Notes: a model not told the origin generated them from the letters alone. Positions 53,252-62,267 are shown, numbered from the stretch's first letter. The stretch is DNA of 64,000 bases from Xenophilus azovorans DSM 13620 (GCF_000745855.1 NZ_JQKD01000012.1:1-64000), one strand, 5' to 3'. Numbers and translations: made by a program.

Positions 53252-54223
53252 ATGTCCGACCTGCCCGGCCGCATCGCGATCAAGGAAGAGGGCCCGCGCG
53301 AGGGCTTCCAGTTCGAGAAGGGCGAGATCCCGACCGCGCGCAAGATCGCGCTGATCGACGCGCTCTCGGGCACGGGCCTTAGGCAGATCCAGCTGGTGAG
53401 CTTCGTGCCCGCGAAGAACGTGCCCGGCATGGCCGACGCCGAGCAGGTGGTGGCCGGCTTCACCCGCGCGCCCGGCGTGGCCTACACCGGGCTGTGGCTC
53501 AACGAGCGCGGCCTGGAGCGCGCCATCGCCACCGGCAAGCTCGACATCAGGGGCCACCTCAACCTGACCGCCTCCGAGACCTTCCTGCTGCGCAACCAGA
53601 AGCGCACCCTGGCCGAGAACCTGGAGGCGCTGCACGGCATCGCGGCGATGTACCGGCGGCGCCAGGTGCCGATGGACCGCATCTCGATCGCGGCGGCCTT
53701 CGGCTGCAACTTCGAGGGCGACATCCCCGTCGGCGTGCTGCTCGCCCAGGTGCGCCAGATGCTGGCGGTGGCGCGCGAGCACGGCTTCGAGGTCCGGACC
53801 CTGTCGCTGGCCGACACCATGGCCTGGGCCACGCCGCTGTCGATCAAGCGGGTGGTGGGTGCGGTGCGCGAGGCGCATCCCGAGCTGCAGATCGGCCTGC
53901 ACCTGCACGACACCCGCGGCATGGGCATCGCCAACGCCTGGGCCGGCCTGGAGATGGGCGTGGCCCAGTACGACGCCGCCGTCGGCGGGCTGGGCGGCTG
54001 CCCCTTCGCCGCGCACAAGGGCGCGGCGGGCAACGTCTGCACCGAGGACCTGGTATTCATGTGCGAGGAAATGGGCATCGAGACCGGCGTCGACCTCGAG
54101 GCGCTGCTGGAGGCCGCGCGGCTGGCCGAGGACATCGTGGGCCATCCGCTGCCCGGTGCCGTGAAGACCGGCGGCAGCCTGCGCACGCTGCGCGCCGGCA
54201 TCGCCGCCGCGGCGGCCGCCTGA
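53252..54223 (+). CDS. HMG-CoA lyase-like protein (HMGL/DRE-TIM family)
   Basis: 323 aa TIM-barrel lyase. EEGPREGFQFEKGEIPTAR (from residue 12) replaces the usual GPRDGLQNE, so the metal-binding Asp is Glu17 after Arg16. The metal His pair is in IGLHLHDTRGMGIAN, the catalytic Cys loop in VGGLGGCPFA and the Asn in GAAGNVCTEDLVF. Expected to cleave a 3-hydroxy-3-alkylglutaryl-CoA or similar tertiary-alcohol acyl-CoA to acetyl-CoA (or acetoacetate) plus a keto product. Followed six bases later by a double CoA-transferase. Confidence 0.88.
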   Translation: MSDLPGRIAIKEEGPREGFQFEKGEIPTARKIALIDALSGTGLRQIQLVSFVPAKNVPGMADAEQVVAGFTRAPGVAYTGLWLNERGLERAIATGKLDIRGHLNLTASETFLLRNQKRTLAENLEALHGIAAMYRRRQVPMDRISIAAAFGCNFEGDIPVGVLLAQVRQMLAVAREHGFEVRTLSLADTMAWATPLSIKRVVGAVREAHPELQIGLHLHDTRGMGIANAWAGLEMGVAQYDAAVGGLGGCPFAAHKGAAGNVCTEDLVFMCEEMGIETGVDLEALLEAARLAEDIVGHPLPGAVKTGGSLRTLRAGIAAAAAA

Positions 54224-54229
54224 GCACCG

Positions 54230-56779
54230 ATGCCGCCGTCCCATGACCGGCCGCGCGCGCTCGACGGCGTGCGCGTGCTCGACCTGAGTCAGGGCATCGC
54301 GGGCCCGTTCGCGGCGCGCCTGCTCGGCGACCACGGCGCGGAGGTGACGAAGGTCGAGCCGCCCGGCGGCGACGCGGCGCGCCGGCTGCCGCCCCTGGCG
54401 CCCGGGGCGCCGGAGGGCGAGCGCAGCCTGCTGTTCCAGTACCTCAACTGGAACAAGCGCGGCATCGTGCTCGACCTCGGCGACGCGGCGGCGCGCCGGC
54501 AGCTCGCGGCCCTGGTGCGTGGCAGCGACATCGTCATCGAGAGCTTCCGTCCGGGCGTGCTCGCGGGCTGGGGCCTGGCGCCGGCGGAGATGCTGCGCCT
54601 GCAGCCGCGGCTGGTGGTCTGCTCGGTCACCGACTTCGGCCTGCAGGGCCCCTATGCGGACTTCCGCGGCAGCGACCTGGTCCACCAGGCGATGAGCGGC
54701 ATCATGCAGATCAGCGGCCGGGCCGACCGCGAGCCGCTCAAGCACGGGCTGTCGCAGGCGTACTTCTGCGCCGGCCTCAATGCCGCCTATGCCGCGCTGG
54801 CCGCGCACCTGGCGGCGCAGCGCGACGGCATCGGCGACCACGTGGATCTGTCGGTCCACGAGTGCCTGGTCTCCGAGCTGGTGATGTGCGAGACCTACTA
54901 CTCCTTCATGGGCGCAGTGCAGGGCCGCCGCCTGGCGGTGCAGGACCCGTTCGCCGGCGGCCCGATCGCCACGCGGCGCGGCTACGTGGCGATCCAGTCG
55001 GGCGGGCCGACGCCGCTGGAGGCCTATGCCGACCTGCTCGGCGACGAGGCCTTCCGCGATGCCCGCTTTGCGAGCAACGGCCAGCGCGCCCAGCACGTGG
55101 ACGAGGTGCGCCAGGCGGTGGAGCGCGCGGTGCGCGGGCGCGATGCGAAAGAGATCTTCCTCGAGGGCTCGAAGCGCCGGCTGCTGGTGGGCATGGTGCA
55201 GACCGCGCCCGACCTGCTGGCCTGCGAGCAGTTGGCGGCGCGTGGCTTCTTCGCCGAGCTGACCCACCCGGCGACGGCGGCGCACGGCGCCTTCCGCTTC
55301 CCGGCCGAGCTGGCCCGCCTGTCCGCCACGCCGACCTCGGTGCGCCACCGCTCGCCGCTGCTGGGCGAGCACACGGCCGAGGTCCTGGGTGCGCTCGGCG
55401 CCGCGACCCCCGAGCCGCCGCCCGCCGGCGCGCGGGCGCGGCGGCCGCTCGAAGGCCTGCGCGTGCTCGACCTCTCCACCGTGGTGGCGGCGCCCTACAT
55501 GGCGGCGCTGCTCGGCGACCTGGGCGCGGAAGTCATCCGGATCGAGGCGCCGCACAAGCTCGACCAGACGCGCAAGGGCGTCTTCACCACCTACCTCGAC
55601 GACGACACCGGCGAAGGCGCCATCAACCGCTCGGGCATCTTCCAGGTGCTCAACCGCGGCAAGCGCTCGATCGTGATCGACATGTCGCGCCCCGAAGGGC
55701 AGGACCTGTTCCGCCGGCTCGTGGCCTGCAGCGACATCGTGCTGGAGAACTACACGCCGCGCGTGATGAAGGCATGGAAGCTCGGCTACGACGAGCTGCG
55801 CCGCATCCGGCCGTCGCTGGTCATGCTGTCGAACACCGGCTACGGCGGCACCGGCCCATGGTGCAACTTCCCGAGCCAGGGCACCACGCTCGAAGCCACC
55901 ATGGGCATCGCCGCGTACACCGGCTACCGCGGCGACAAGCCCTGGAAGGCCGGCCAGTCCTACCCCGACTTCCTGGCCTGCTGGACGGGGCTGGGCGCGA
56001 TCCTGGCCGCGCTGCACCATGTGCGCCGCACCGGCGAGGGCCAGCACATCGACCTGGGCATGTACCAGGTGGGTGCGGCGCTGATCCCCGAGCCGCTGCT
56101 GCAGGTGCAGCTCGACGGCAGCCAGCCCGGGCGCATCGGCAACGAGCACCCTGAGCACGTGCCGAGCAACGTCTATCCGGCGCGCGGCGAGGACCGCTGG
56201 GTGGCCCTGAGCGTGGAGAGCGATGCGCAGTGGCAGGCGCTCGCGGCGCTGATGGCGGCGGACGGCGCGCCGGTGGACGAGGGCCTGGCGGACGCAGCGG
56301 CCCGCCGCGCCGCGCGCGAGGCGGTGAACGCGGCGGTCGGGCGGTGGACGCGCGGGCAGGACGCGCACGCGCTCATGCGCCGGCTGCAGGCGCTGGGCAT
56401 CGCCTGCGGCCCGGTGCTGAACAACCGCGACCTGCTGCTCGACCCCCACCTGGCCGCGCGCGGCTTCCACGAGCGGGTGCGCCATCCGGCGCCGATGGGG
56501 TGGCGCCCCCTCATGGGCCGGCCGTGGCGGCTCGCGCAGCGCGAACTGCGCATCCGCAAGCCTGCGCCGGCCTACGGCGAGGACAACCGATGGGTCCTGC
56601 GCGAACTGCTCGGCATGGACGCCGCCGAGGCCGAGGCGCTGATCGCCGCGCGCGTGGTCTGCGACACGCCGCACGGCAGCAAGCCGATCGACGCGATGGG
56701 GCTGGCGGCCCTGCAGCGCCAGAAGAGCGTCCACGAGGTGGATGTCGACTACCGGTGCCGGCTCGGCATCGCGCCCTGA
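54230..56779 (+). CDS. Double-length CaiB/BaiF CoA-transferase (paralogue of 22670)
   Basis: 849 aa. Unit 1 (LDGVRVLDLSQGIAGPFAAR) and unit 2 (LEGLRVLDLSTVVAAPYMAA, from about residue 405) joined by a short Ala/Pro/Glu linker. Glu211 stands at the catalytic-Asp position of unit 1 (VDLSVHEC) and Gln613 in unit 2 (IDLGMYQV), exactly as in the paralogue; the tail KPIDAMGLAALQRQKSVHEV is also shared. Last gene of the operator-6 operon. Two such proteins in one regulon suggest two different acids or stereoisomers are activated. Confidence 0.88.
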   Translation: MPPSHDRPRALDGVRVLDLSQGIAGPFAARLLGDHGAEVTKVEPPGGDAARRLPPLAPGAPEGERSLLFQYLNWNKRGIVLDLGDAAARRQLAALVRGSDIVIESFRPGVLAGWGLAPAEMLRLQPRLVVCSVTDFGLQGPYADFRGSDLVHQAMSGIMQISGRADREPLKHGLSQAYFCAGLNAAYAALAAHLAAQRDGIGDHVDLSVHECLVSELVMCETYYSFMGAVQGRRLAVQDPFAGGPIATRRGYVAIQSGGPTPLEAYADLLGDEAFRDARFASNGQRAQHVDEVRQAVERAVRGRDAKEIFLEGSKRRLLVGMVQTAPDLLACEQLAARGFFAELTHPATAAHGAFRFPAELARLSATPTSVRHRSPLLGEHTAEVLGALGAATPEPPPAGARARRPLEGLRVLDLSTVVAAPYMAALLGDLGAEVIRIEAPHKLDQTRKGVFTTYLDDDTGEGAINRSGIFQVLNRGKRSIVIDMSRPEGQDLFRRLVACSDIVLENYTPRVMKAWKLGYDELRRIRPSLVMLSNTGYGGTGPWCNFPSQGTTLEATMGIAAYTGYRGDKPWKAGQSYPDFLACWTGLGAILAALHHVRRTGEGQHIDLGMYQVGAALIPEPLLQVQLDGSQPGRIGNEHPEHVPSNVYPARGEDRWVALSVESDAQWQALAALMAADGAPVDEGLADAAARRAAREAVNAAVGRWTRGQDAHALMRRLQALGIACGPVLNNRDLLLDPHLAARGFHERVRHPAPMGWRPLMGRPWRLAQRELRIRKPAPAYGEDNRWVLRELLGMDAAEAEALIAARVVCDTPHGSKPIDAMGLAALQRQKSVHEVDVDYRCRLGIAP

Positions 56780-56789
56780 AGAAGCGGCA

Positions 56790-57554
56790 TCAGCCCCAGA
56801 CTTCTTCCGGCACCGGCAACCCGCGCAGGTCCTCGGCCGTGAGCGGCCGGTCGGGTGCGGTGCCGCCGCTTTCCAGCATCAGGGCCAGCTGGCGCGTGTG
56901 CTGCGCGGCATGCCACACGGTGCGCTCCAGCATGTCGTGCATCTCCGGGTGCCCGTAGTAGGTGGGCACCTTGCGCTTCAGGTCGCGCTGCGGATCGGCG
57001 GCCCACCAGGCCAGCGCGCGCTCGCGCACCTTCAGCCCCCAGTGCGCGATCTCCTCGCCGCCCCAGTCCGCCGGCGGCTGGTCGTTGAAGTTCTCGACGT
57101 TCATGCCCCGGCCGTCCGCGGCGTCCAGGCCCATCTCCACCACGCGGAAGATGTGGAAGGCGAGCGCGCCCTGGGTGCGGTTGCGGTTGCGAAAGGTCTG
57201 CCTGAGCTGCGCCGGCGGGAACTGCCGCGTGATGCGCGCCGCCGTCGCGAGGATGGTGTCCAGCTTGGCGAACAGCTGCGACCCCGGCAGCGGGTCGGCC
57301 AGCCGCATCCGCAGGTCCAGGAAGCGCAGCACCTCGCCGAACGACTGGCACAGGGTGAAGCGCTGGCCGAGCGAGATCACCGGCAGGCCGCGCGCGCCCA
57401 GCGCCCTCAGCTCCGCCAGCGCCTCCGGGTTGTCCTCCGCGTTCACCGAGACGAATTCGATGCCCTGCCGGGTGAGGAATTCCTTGGTGCGCAGACACGA
57501 GGAACAGCCGGGCTTCCAGAACAGCTTGATGCGGGCGGGGGCGGGGGTGTTCAT
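56790..57554 (-). CDS. Glutaredoxin-DinB fusion protein
   Basis: 254 aa. Residues 1-85 are a glutaredoxin (KLFWKPGCSSCLRTKEFLTR, Cys17 and Cys20; cis-Pro segment GARGLPVISLGQ). Residues about 95-240 are a DinB/YfiT-type four-helix bundle with the three metal-binding histidines in place: His134 (LAFHIFRVVE), His215 and His219 (WHAAQHTRQL). DinB enzymes include thiol-dependent isomerases and transferases, so a glutathione-linked reaction is possible. Last gene of the minus-strand operon with the two MaoC-like genes. Confidence 0.8.
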   Translation of the reverse strand: MNTPAPARIKLFWKPGCSSCLRTKEFLTRQGIEFVSVNAEDNPEALAELRALGARGLPVISLGQRFTLCQSFGEVLRFLDLRMRLADPLPGSQLFAKLDTILATAARITRQFPPAQLRQTFRNRNRTQGALAFHIFRVVEMGLDAADGRGMNVENFNDQPPADWGGEEIAHWGLKVRERALAWWAADPQRDLKRKVPTYYGHPEMHDMLERTVWHAAQHTRQLALMLESGGTAPDRPLTAEDLRGLPVPEEVWG

Positions 57555-57595
57555 GTTCGATCCTTGGCGTTGGAAATGTGAGGGGCGTTGCGGCC

Positions 57596-58078
57596 TCAGC
57601 CGGCGGGCGGCTCGAAGGGGTAGGGCAGCGCAGGTCCGCCGCGCAGCGGCAGCGCCACCGTGGCGCTGCCCGGCGTCGATTCGACGCCGTGCTCGTTGAC
57701 GATGCCGAGCTCCAGCGCCACCAGGCCGAAGGAGGCCGCCTCGCGCTTGTGCGCGACCCGGGCCCAGACCTCGAGCGTCTCGCCGACCTTGTTCATCGCG
57801 CGGAACTGGAAGCCCACCTTCCAGACCCAGCCGCCGCGGCCGGCCCAGTCCTTGAGGAGCTGCACCACGAACTGCTGCTTGAACGAGCCGTTGATCAGCA
57901 GGTCGGGCAGCTTGTCGTGCTCCACCGCGAACGGGCGGTCGTAGTGGATGCGGTGCCAGTTCTCCATGGCGGCCGACCAGCGCATCAGGTGCATCGTGGT
58001 CAGCGGCCCCTTGCGCAGCCGCGGCAGCTCCTCGCCGATCGCCACGTCCTCGTAGAAGCGCGTGCCGGTGGCCTTCAC
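57596..58078 (-). CDS. MaoC-like hot-dog protein, second subunit
   Basis: 160 aa, starting at a GTG that overlaps the stop of the upstream hot-dog gene. FYEDVAIGEELPRLRKGPLT, WSAAMENWHRIHYDRPFAVE (the D/H-type catalytic region, here NWHRIHYD) and MNKVGETLEVWARVAHKRE match MaoC-family hydratases. With its partner it would form a heterodimeric (R)-enoyl-CoA hydratase acting on another intermediate than the pair at 30058. Confidence 0.82.
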   Translation of the reverse strand: MKATGTRFYEDVAIGEELPRLRKGPLTTMHLMRWSAAMENWHRIHYDRPFAVEHDKLPDLLINGSFKQQFVVQLLKDWAGRGGWVWKVGFQFRAMNKVGETLEVWARVAHKREAASFGLVALELGIVNEHGVESTPGSATVALPLRGGPALPYPFEPPAG

Positions 58079-58593
58079 GGGGCCCTCCGGATCAGCGTGC
58101 GGCGGGCGCGCAGCAGCAGGTCGCCCGCGCCGGTGTGCAGCTCGGTCTCGATCACCACCAGGATCATCGTGCCCTTGCCGGTCTGCTTCTCGTGGATGTC
58201 GGCGTAGCGCTGCCGCACCGTGACCGTCTCGCCGAAGCGCGCATACCGGAAGAACTCGAACTCCGAGCCGCCGTTGAGCACCGGCAGATGCGCCAGGGGC
58301 CGGATCACGGGCAGCCCCTGGCCGGGCACCGCGCCGTCGAAGCCGGGGTCCGCCGCGTGCTCCTGGATCGGATCGGGCGTGCCGAAGGGCCGCCGCATCA
58401 TGTGGTTGGGAAACAGCGGCGGCGCCACCGGGCCGCCGTAGCGGCCGCCGGCATCGGCGTCCGGCCCGTAGTCGGGGTCGTCGTCCATGATGGCCTGCGC
58501 GAAGCGCCGCACCGCGCCCTGCTCGACCGGATCGCAGGCGATCTCCACCTCGCTCCAGGGGCCGATATACGCTCTGACGTCGTCGGTGATCAT
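58075..58593 (-). CDS. MaoC-like/FAS1-type hot-dog protein, first subunit
   Basis: 172 aa from the ATG at 58593, which has GGAAGG eight bases upstream; an in-frame ATG at 58617 adds eight residues and lacks such a site. IGPWSEVEIACDPVEQGAVR and FAQAIMDDDPDYGPDADAGG give the FAS1-like dehydratase N-terminal region; LNGGSEFEFFRYARFGETVT and IHEKQTGKGTMILVVIETEL follow. First gene of a three-gene minus-strand operon facing operator 7. Confidence 0.8.
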   Translation of the reverse strand: MITDDVRAYIGPWSEVEIACDPVEQGAVRRFAQAIMDDDPDYGPDADAGGRYGGPVAPPLFPNHMMRRPFGTPDPIQEHAADPGFDGAVPGQGLPVIRPLAHLPVLNGGSEFEFFRYARFGETVTVRQRYADIHEKQTGKGTMILVVIETELHTGAGDLLLRARRTLIRRAP

Positions 58594-58655
58594 CCCAAGC
58601 ACCTTCCAATGCGGCATGCCGCCGCCTCAGGGTTCCGGTGGGTCCGCCCGGATTC

Positions 58656-58669
58656 AGTTAGCGCTATCA
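58656..58669. promoter_or_regulatory. LacI-type operator 7, divergent
   Basis: AGTTAGCGCTATCA, 12 of 14 matches, with an intact right half and central CG. TATCAT at 58665-58670 could be the -10 of the plus-strand operon, in the same relation to the operator as at operator 1. It lies between the minus-strand MaoC operon and the plus-strand SDR operon. Confidence 0.65.
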
Positions 58670-58724
58670 TAAACGCAAGCGTGCGTGCATGCGCGCCGCC
58701 TGCTCCACAGCGAAGGACCCTCCC

Positions 58725-59576
58725 ATGAACCAGACCGGCGCACCCGCCGCCTCTTCCTCGAACCGCGGCACGGCCGTCGTGACCGGCGGTGCGCGCGGCA
58801 TCGGTGCGGCCGCGGCGCGCCGCTTCGCCGCCGAGGGCCGCGCCGTGGCCGTGCTCGACGTGAACCGCGCGCAGGGCGAGGCGCTGGCGGCCGCCCTGGA
58901 GGGCACGGGCGGCGCGCCGGCGCGCTTCTACGACTGCGACGTGGCCGATGCCGACGCAGTGGCGGCGGTGGCGCTGCGGGTGGAACGCGAGCTGGGACGC
59001 GCCGGCGTGCTCGTCACCTCCGCCGCGCTGATCCCCAACACCGAGTCGCTGATGGAGATGGACCTCGCCGCGCACGACCGCATGTGGCGCGTCAACTACC
59101 ACGGCACCCTGCACGCCTGCCGCAGCTTCGGCCGGCAACTGGTCGCGGCGGGCGGCGGTGCGATCGTCACCGTGGGGTCGATCAACAGCCTGCTGCCGCT
59201 GCCGCTGCCGGCCTACAACCCCGGCAAGGTGGCGCTCGCGCGGCTCACGCAACTGCTGGCGGCGGAGCTCGGCCGGCACCGCGTGCGCGTGAACAGCGTG
59301 GCGCCCACCTACGTCATGACGCCCGAACTGCAGGCGCGCATCGACGCGGGCCAGCGCGACCTCGGCAAGATCATGTCGGTGCATGCGCTCGATACGCTCC
59401 CCACGCCCGCCGACGTGGCCGACGCGATCGCCTTCCTCTGCTCGCCGCAGGCGCGCACCATCACCGGCGTGCTGCTGCCGGTGGATGCGGGGTGGAGCGG
59501 GAGCGTGAGCTACATGACCTATGCGGGCGGGGTGCCGTGGGACCGGGAGGCGCCCGCGGGCGCCCCGTCGGCCTGA
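58725..59576 (+). CDS. Short-chain dehydrogenase/reductase
   Basis: 283 aa SDR from the ATG at 58725 (GAAGGA upstream); an earlier ATG at 58689 adds twelve poor residues. AVVTGGARGIGAAAARRFAA, VLDVNRAQGEALAAA, TVGSINSLLPLPLPAYNPGK (Ser and YxxxK) and VAPTYVMTPELQARID are present. The beta-2 Asp suggests NAD(H). First gene of the operator-7 operon with Bug, acyl-CoA ligase and racemase genes. Confidence 0.9.
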   Translation: MNQTGAPAASSSNRGTAVVTGGARGIGAAAARRFAAEGRAVAVLDVNRAQGEALAAALEGTGGAPARFYDCDVADADAVAAVALRVERELGRAGVLVTSAALIPNTESLMEMDLAAHDRMWRVNYHGTLHACRSFGRQLVAAGGGAIVTVGSINSLLPLPLPAYNPGKVALARLTQLLAAELGRHRVRVNSVAPTYVMTPELQARIDAGQRDLGKIMSVHALDTLPTPADVADAIAFLCSPQARTITGVLLPVDAGWSGSVSYMTYAGGVPWDREAPAGAPSA

Positions 59577-59618
59577 ACCTGCCTTGTGACCCCACAGCAA
59601 CCCACGCAGGGAAGCCCC

Positions 59619-60593
59619 ATGAAGCGCCTCTTCCTCAAGTCCCTGGCCATGCTCGCGGCAACCGGCCTGGCCGCGCCGCTCGCGTTCGCGCAGGGCAGCT
59701 ATCCCGAGCGCCCCATCCGCGTGATCGTCCCCTTCCCGCCCGGCGGTTCGGTGGACCCGATCATGCGCATCGTCGCGCCCAGGCTGGGCGAGCTGCTGGG
59801 GCAGCCCGTCGTGATCGACAACCGCGCGGGCGCCAATTCGGCCATCGGCGCCGGCATGGTCGCCAAGGCCGCACCGGACGGCTACACACTGCTGTTCACG
59901 GCCGGCAGCACGCACGTGATCGTTCCGCTGCAGGCGCCGCAGTCCTCCGACTTCCTCAAGGACTTCGCGCCGGTGGCGGGCGTCTCGCGCTCCAGCTATA
60001 TCCTGGCCGTGCACAACTCGGTGCCCGCCCGCACGCTGCCCGAGTTCATCGCGTACGCGAAAGCCAATCCCGGCAAGCTGAACTACGCCAGTTCCGGCGT
60101 GGGCAACCTGAACCACCTCGCGGCCGAGCTGTTCAACCTGCGCGCCGGCACGAAGGTCGTGCACGTGCCGTACAAGGGCGGCGGCCCCGCGGTGCAGGAC
60201 TTCCTGGCCGGCCGCGTGCAGATGATGATCACCAACGTGCCGACGCTCCAGCCGCACGTGGACGCCGGCGCGCTGCGCGCCCTGGCCTACACCACCGCAC
60301 GCCCGGGCGGGCCGCAGGTTCCCACCTTCTCGCAGTACGGGCTCTCCGAACTGGAGTCCATCGAGCCGTACCTGGTCCTGCTCGCTCCGGCGCGCACGCC
60401 GGAGCCCGTGATCGCGAAGCTCACGGCGGCGATGCAGAAGCTGCTCGCGATGCCCGATGTCACCAAGGCCATCGACACCCAGTTGCAGTCTCCGTACTAC
60501 CTGACACCGCAGCAGCTGGGCCGGCGGCTGCAGCAGGACAACGCGCGCGTCAAGGAAGTGATCGAGAAGGCGCACATCGTCCTCACGCCCTGA
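59619..60593 (+). CDS. Bug-family substrate-binding protein
   Basis: 324 aa. ATG at 59619 begins the signal peptide (MKRLFLKSLAMLAATGLAAP, cleavage near LAFAQG). RPIRVIVPFPPGGSVDPIMR, VVIDNRAGANSAIGAGMVAK and VHVPYKGGGPAVQDFLAGRV are the family blocks. It sits directly before an acyl-CoA ligase gene, so its ligand is probably the carboxylic acid that the ligase activates. Confidence 0.92.
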   Translation: MKRLFLKSLAMLAATGLAAPLAFAQGSYPERPIRVIVPFPPGGSVDPIMRIVAPRLGELLGQPVVIDNRAGANSAIGAGMVAKAAPDGYTLLFTAGSTHVIVPLQAPQSSDFLKDFAPVAGVSRSSYILAVHNSVPARTLPEFIAYAKANPGKLNYASSGVGNLNHLAAELFNLRAGTKVVHVPYKGGGPAVQDFLAGRVQMMITNVPTLQPHVDAGALRALAYTTARPGGPQVPTFSQYGLSELESIEPYLVLLAPARTPEPVIAKLTAAMQKLLAMPDVTKAIDTQLQSPYYLTPQQLGRRLQQDNARVKEVIEKAHIVLTP

Positions 60594-60607
60594 GGCCCCG
60601 CACCGCC

Positions 60608-62233
60608 ATGAACATGTCCGACCCGACAACGACCCCGCCGAAGCGGCCGACGGCCGAGGAGACGGTCGTGCGCAACCTCATCGACCGCCATGCCCTGGAA
60701 CGCGGCGACCAGGTCTTCGCGCTCTTCGAGGACGGCACGCGCTGGACCTTTTCCGGGCTGAAGACCCAGGTGGCCGCCGCCGCCGCCTTCCTTGCCGGCC
60801 AGGGCGTGGCGCAGGACGACATCGTCGCGGTATGGATGCCCAACGGCCCCGATGCGCTGCGCATGATGCTGGCCATCAACTACCTCGGTGCCGTCTGCGC
60901 ACCGCTGGGCCTGGCCTCGCGCGGCGGCTTCCTCGAACACATCCTGAACAACAGCGAAGCCCGGCTGATGGTCGTCGACGCGCGCCTGGTGGGGCGGCTG
61001 GCCGAGGTCCAGGCCCGCTTCCTGCGCAAGCTGGTCGTTGCCGGGGCGGGCGGCGATCCGGCGCCGGCACCGGACGGCGTCGAGATCGTCGAGCACGCGC
61101 CGGACACCGGCGCACCCACCGCGCTGCCGCCGCTCACGCGGCCGATCCGGCCCTGGGACACCCAGTTCGTCCTCTACACCTCGGGCACGACCGGGCCCTC
61201 CAAGGGCGTGCTGACCTCCTACATGCAGCGGCATGCGCATGCCTTCTCGGCGCGGCACATTTCCGCGGCGGACCGCCGGCTGATCCATGCGCCGCTGTCG
61301 CACACGGGCGGCATCGGGAACATCTACGGAATGCTGGCCCGCGGGGGCTCCATCGCACTGGTCGAATCGTTCAAGACCGACCGCTTCTGGAGCGACGTGC
61401 GGCGCTTCGGCATCACGACGACGTCGCTGCTCGGCGTCACGCTGCCGTACCTGCTGCAACAGCCGGAGAGCGCACAGGATCGTTCGCATCCGTTGAAGAC
61501 CATCCAGATCGCGCCGGTCGATGCGAGCGCCGCGGCCTTCTCCCGGCGCTTCGGTGTCGACGTGTACGGCGTCTACAACATGACGGAGATCTCCGCGCCG
61601 TTCCACGGCGAGCCGAATCCCGGGGTACGGGGCGTGTGCGGCAGACCGCGCCCGGGGGTCGAGGCGAGGATCGTCGACGAGAACGACCTTCCGCTCGAGG
61701 ACGGCCAGGTCGGCGAGCTGGTCATCCGCTCGGCCGAGCCGTGGACGATGATGAACGGCTACCTCCGGGAGCCGCAGGCCACCGCCGACGTCTGGCGCAA
61801 CGGCTGGTTCCACACCGGCGACGCCTTCCGCAGGACGGCACAGGGCGAATTCGTCTTCGTCGACCGGCTCAAGGACGCGGTCCGGCGGCGCGGCGAGAAC
61901 ATCTCGTCCTTCGAGGTCGAGAGCGAGATCGCGCGCCACCCGCAGGTGCGCGAGGTGGCCGTGGTCGCGGCAAAGAGCGAATTGTCGGAGGACGAGGTGC
62001 TCGCCGTCGTGTCGCCGGTGGCGGGCGGCTCGGTCGAGCCCGAAGCGCTGATCGAGTTCCTGCGCACCCACCTGCCGTACTTCATGATCCCCCGGTACAT
62101 CCGCGTCATGCCGGCGCTCCCCCGGACCGCGACGCAGAAGATCGTCAAGCACCAGCTGCGCGCGGAGGGCGTGACGGCCGACACCTGGGACCGGGAAAAG
62201 GCAGGCGTCGTCGTGAAGCGCGACCGCCTGTGA
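60608..62233 (+). CDS. Acyl-CoA synthetase (AMP-forming), carnitine/crotonobetaine-CoA ligase-like
   Basis: 541 aa adenylate-forming enzyme. P-loop [21 protein letters not shown]5 [17 protein letters not shown]7 [13 protein letters not shown]8 [20 protein letters not shown] and the catalytic Lys region [18 protein letters not shown] at 60608, with a second ATG at 60614. Activates a carboxylic acid to its CoA thioester, the entry reaction for the CoA-dependent pathway. Acid not predictable. Confidence 0.92.
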   Translation: MNMSDPTTTPPKRPTAEETVVRNLIDRHALERGDQVFALFEDGTRWTFSGLKTQVAAAAAFLAGQGVAQDDIVAVWMPNGPDALRMMLAINYLGAVCAPLGLASRGGFLEHILNNSEARLMVVDARLVGRLAEVQARFLRKLVVAGAGGDPAPAPDGVEIVEHAPDTGAPTALPPLTRPIRPWDTQFVLYTSGTTGPSKGVLTSYMQRHAHAFSARHISAADRRLIHAPLSHTGGIGNIYGMLARGGSIALVESFKTDRFWSDVRRFGITTTSLLGVTLPYLLQQPESAQDRSHPLKTIQIAPVDASAAAFSRRFGVDVYGVYNMTEISAPFHGEPNPGVRGVCGRPRPGVEARIVDENDLPLEDGQVGELVIRSAEPWTMMNGYLREPQATADVWRNGWFHTGDAFRRTAQGEFVFVDRLKDAVRRRGENISSFEVESEIARHPQVREVAVVAAKSELSEDEVLAVVSPVAGGSVEPEALIEFLRTHLPYFMIPRYIRVMPALPRTATQKIVKHQLRAEGVTADTWDREKAGVVVKRDRL

Positions 62234-62267
62234 CGACCCGCCTTCCTGCCGAACGAGGACAACAACG

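Noticed and set aside
58672..58724. ATG at 58689 as start of the SDR gene
   Set aside because: The extra twelve residues are unlike SDR N-termini, and the ATG at 58725 has a good ribosome-binding site (GAAGGA).
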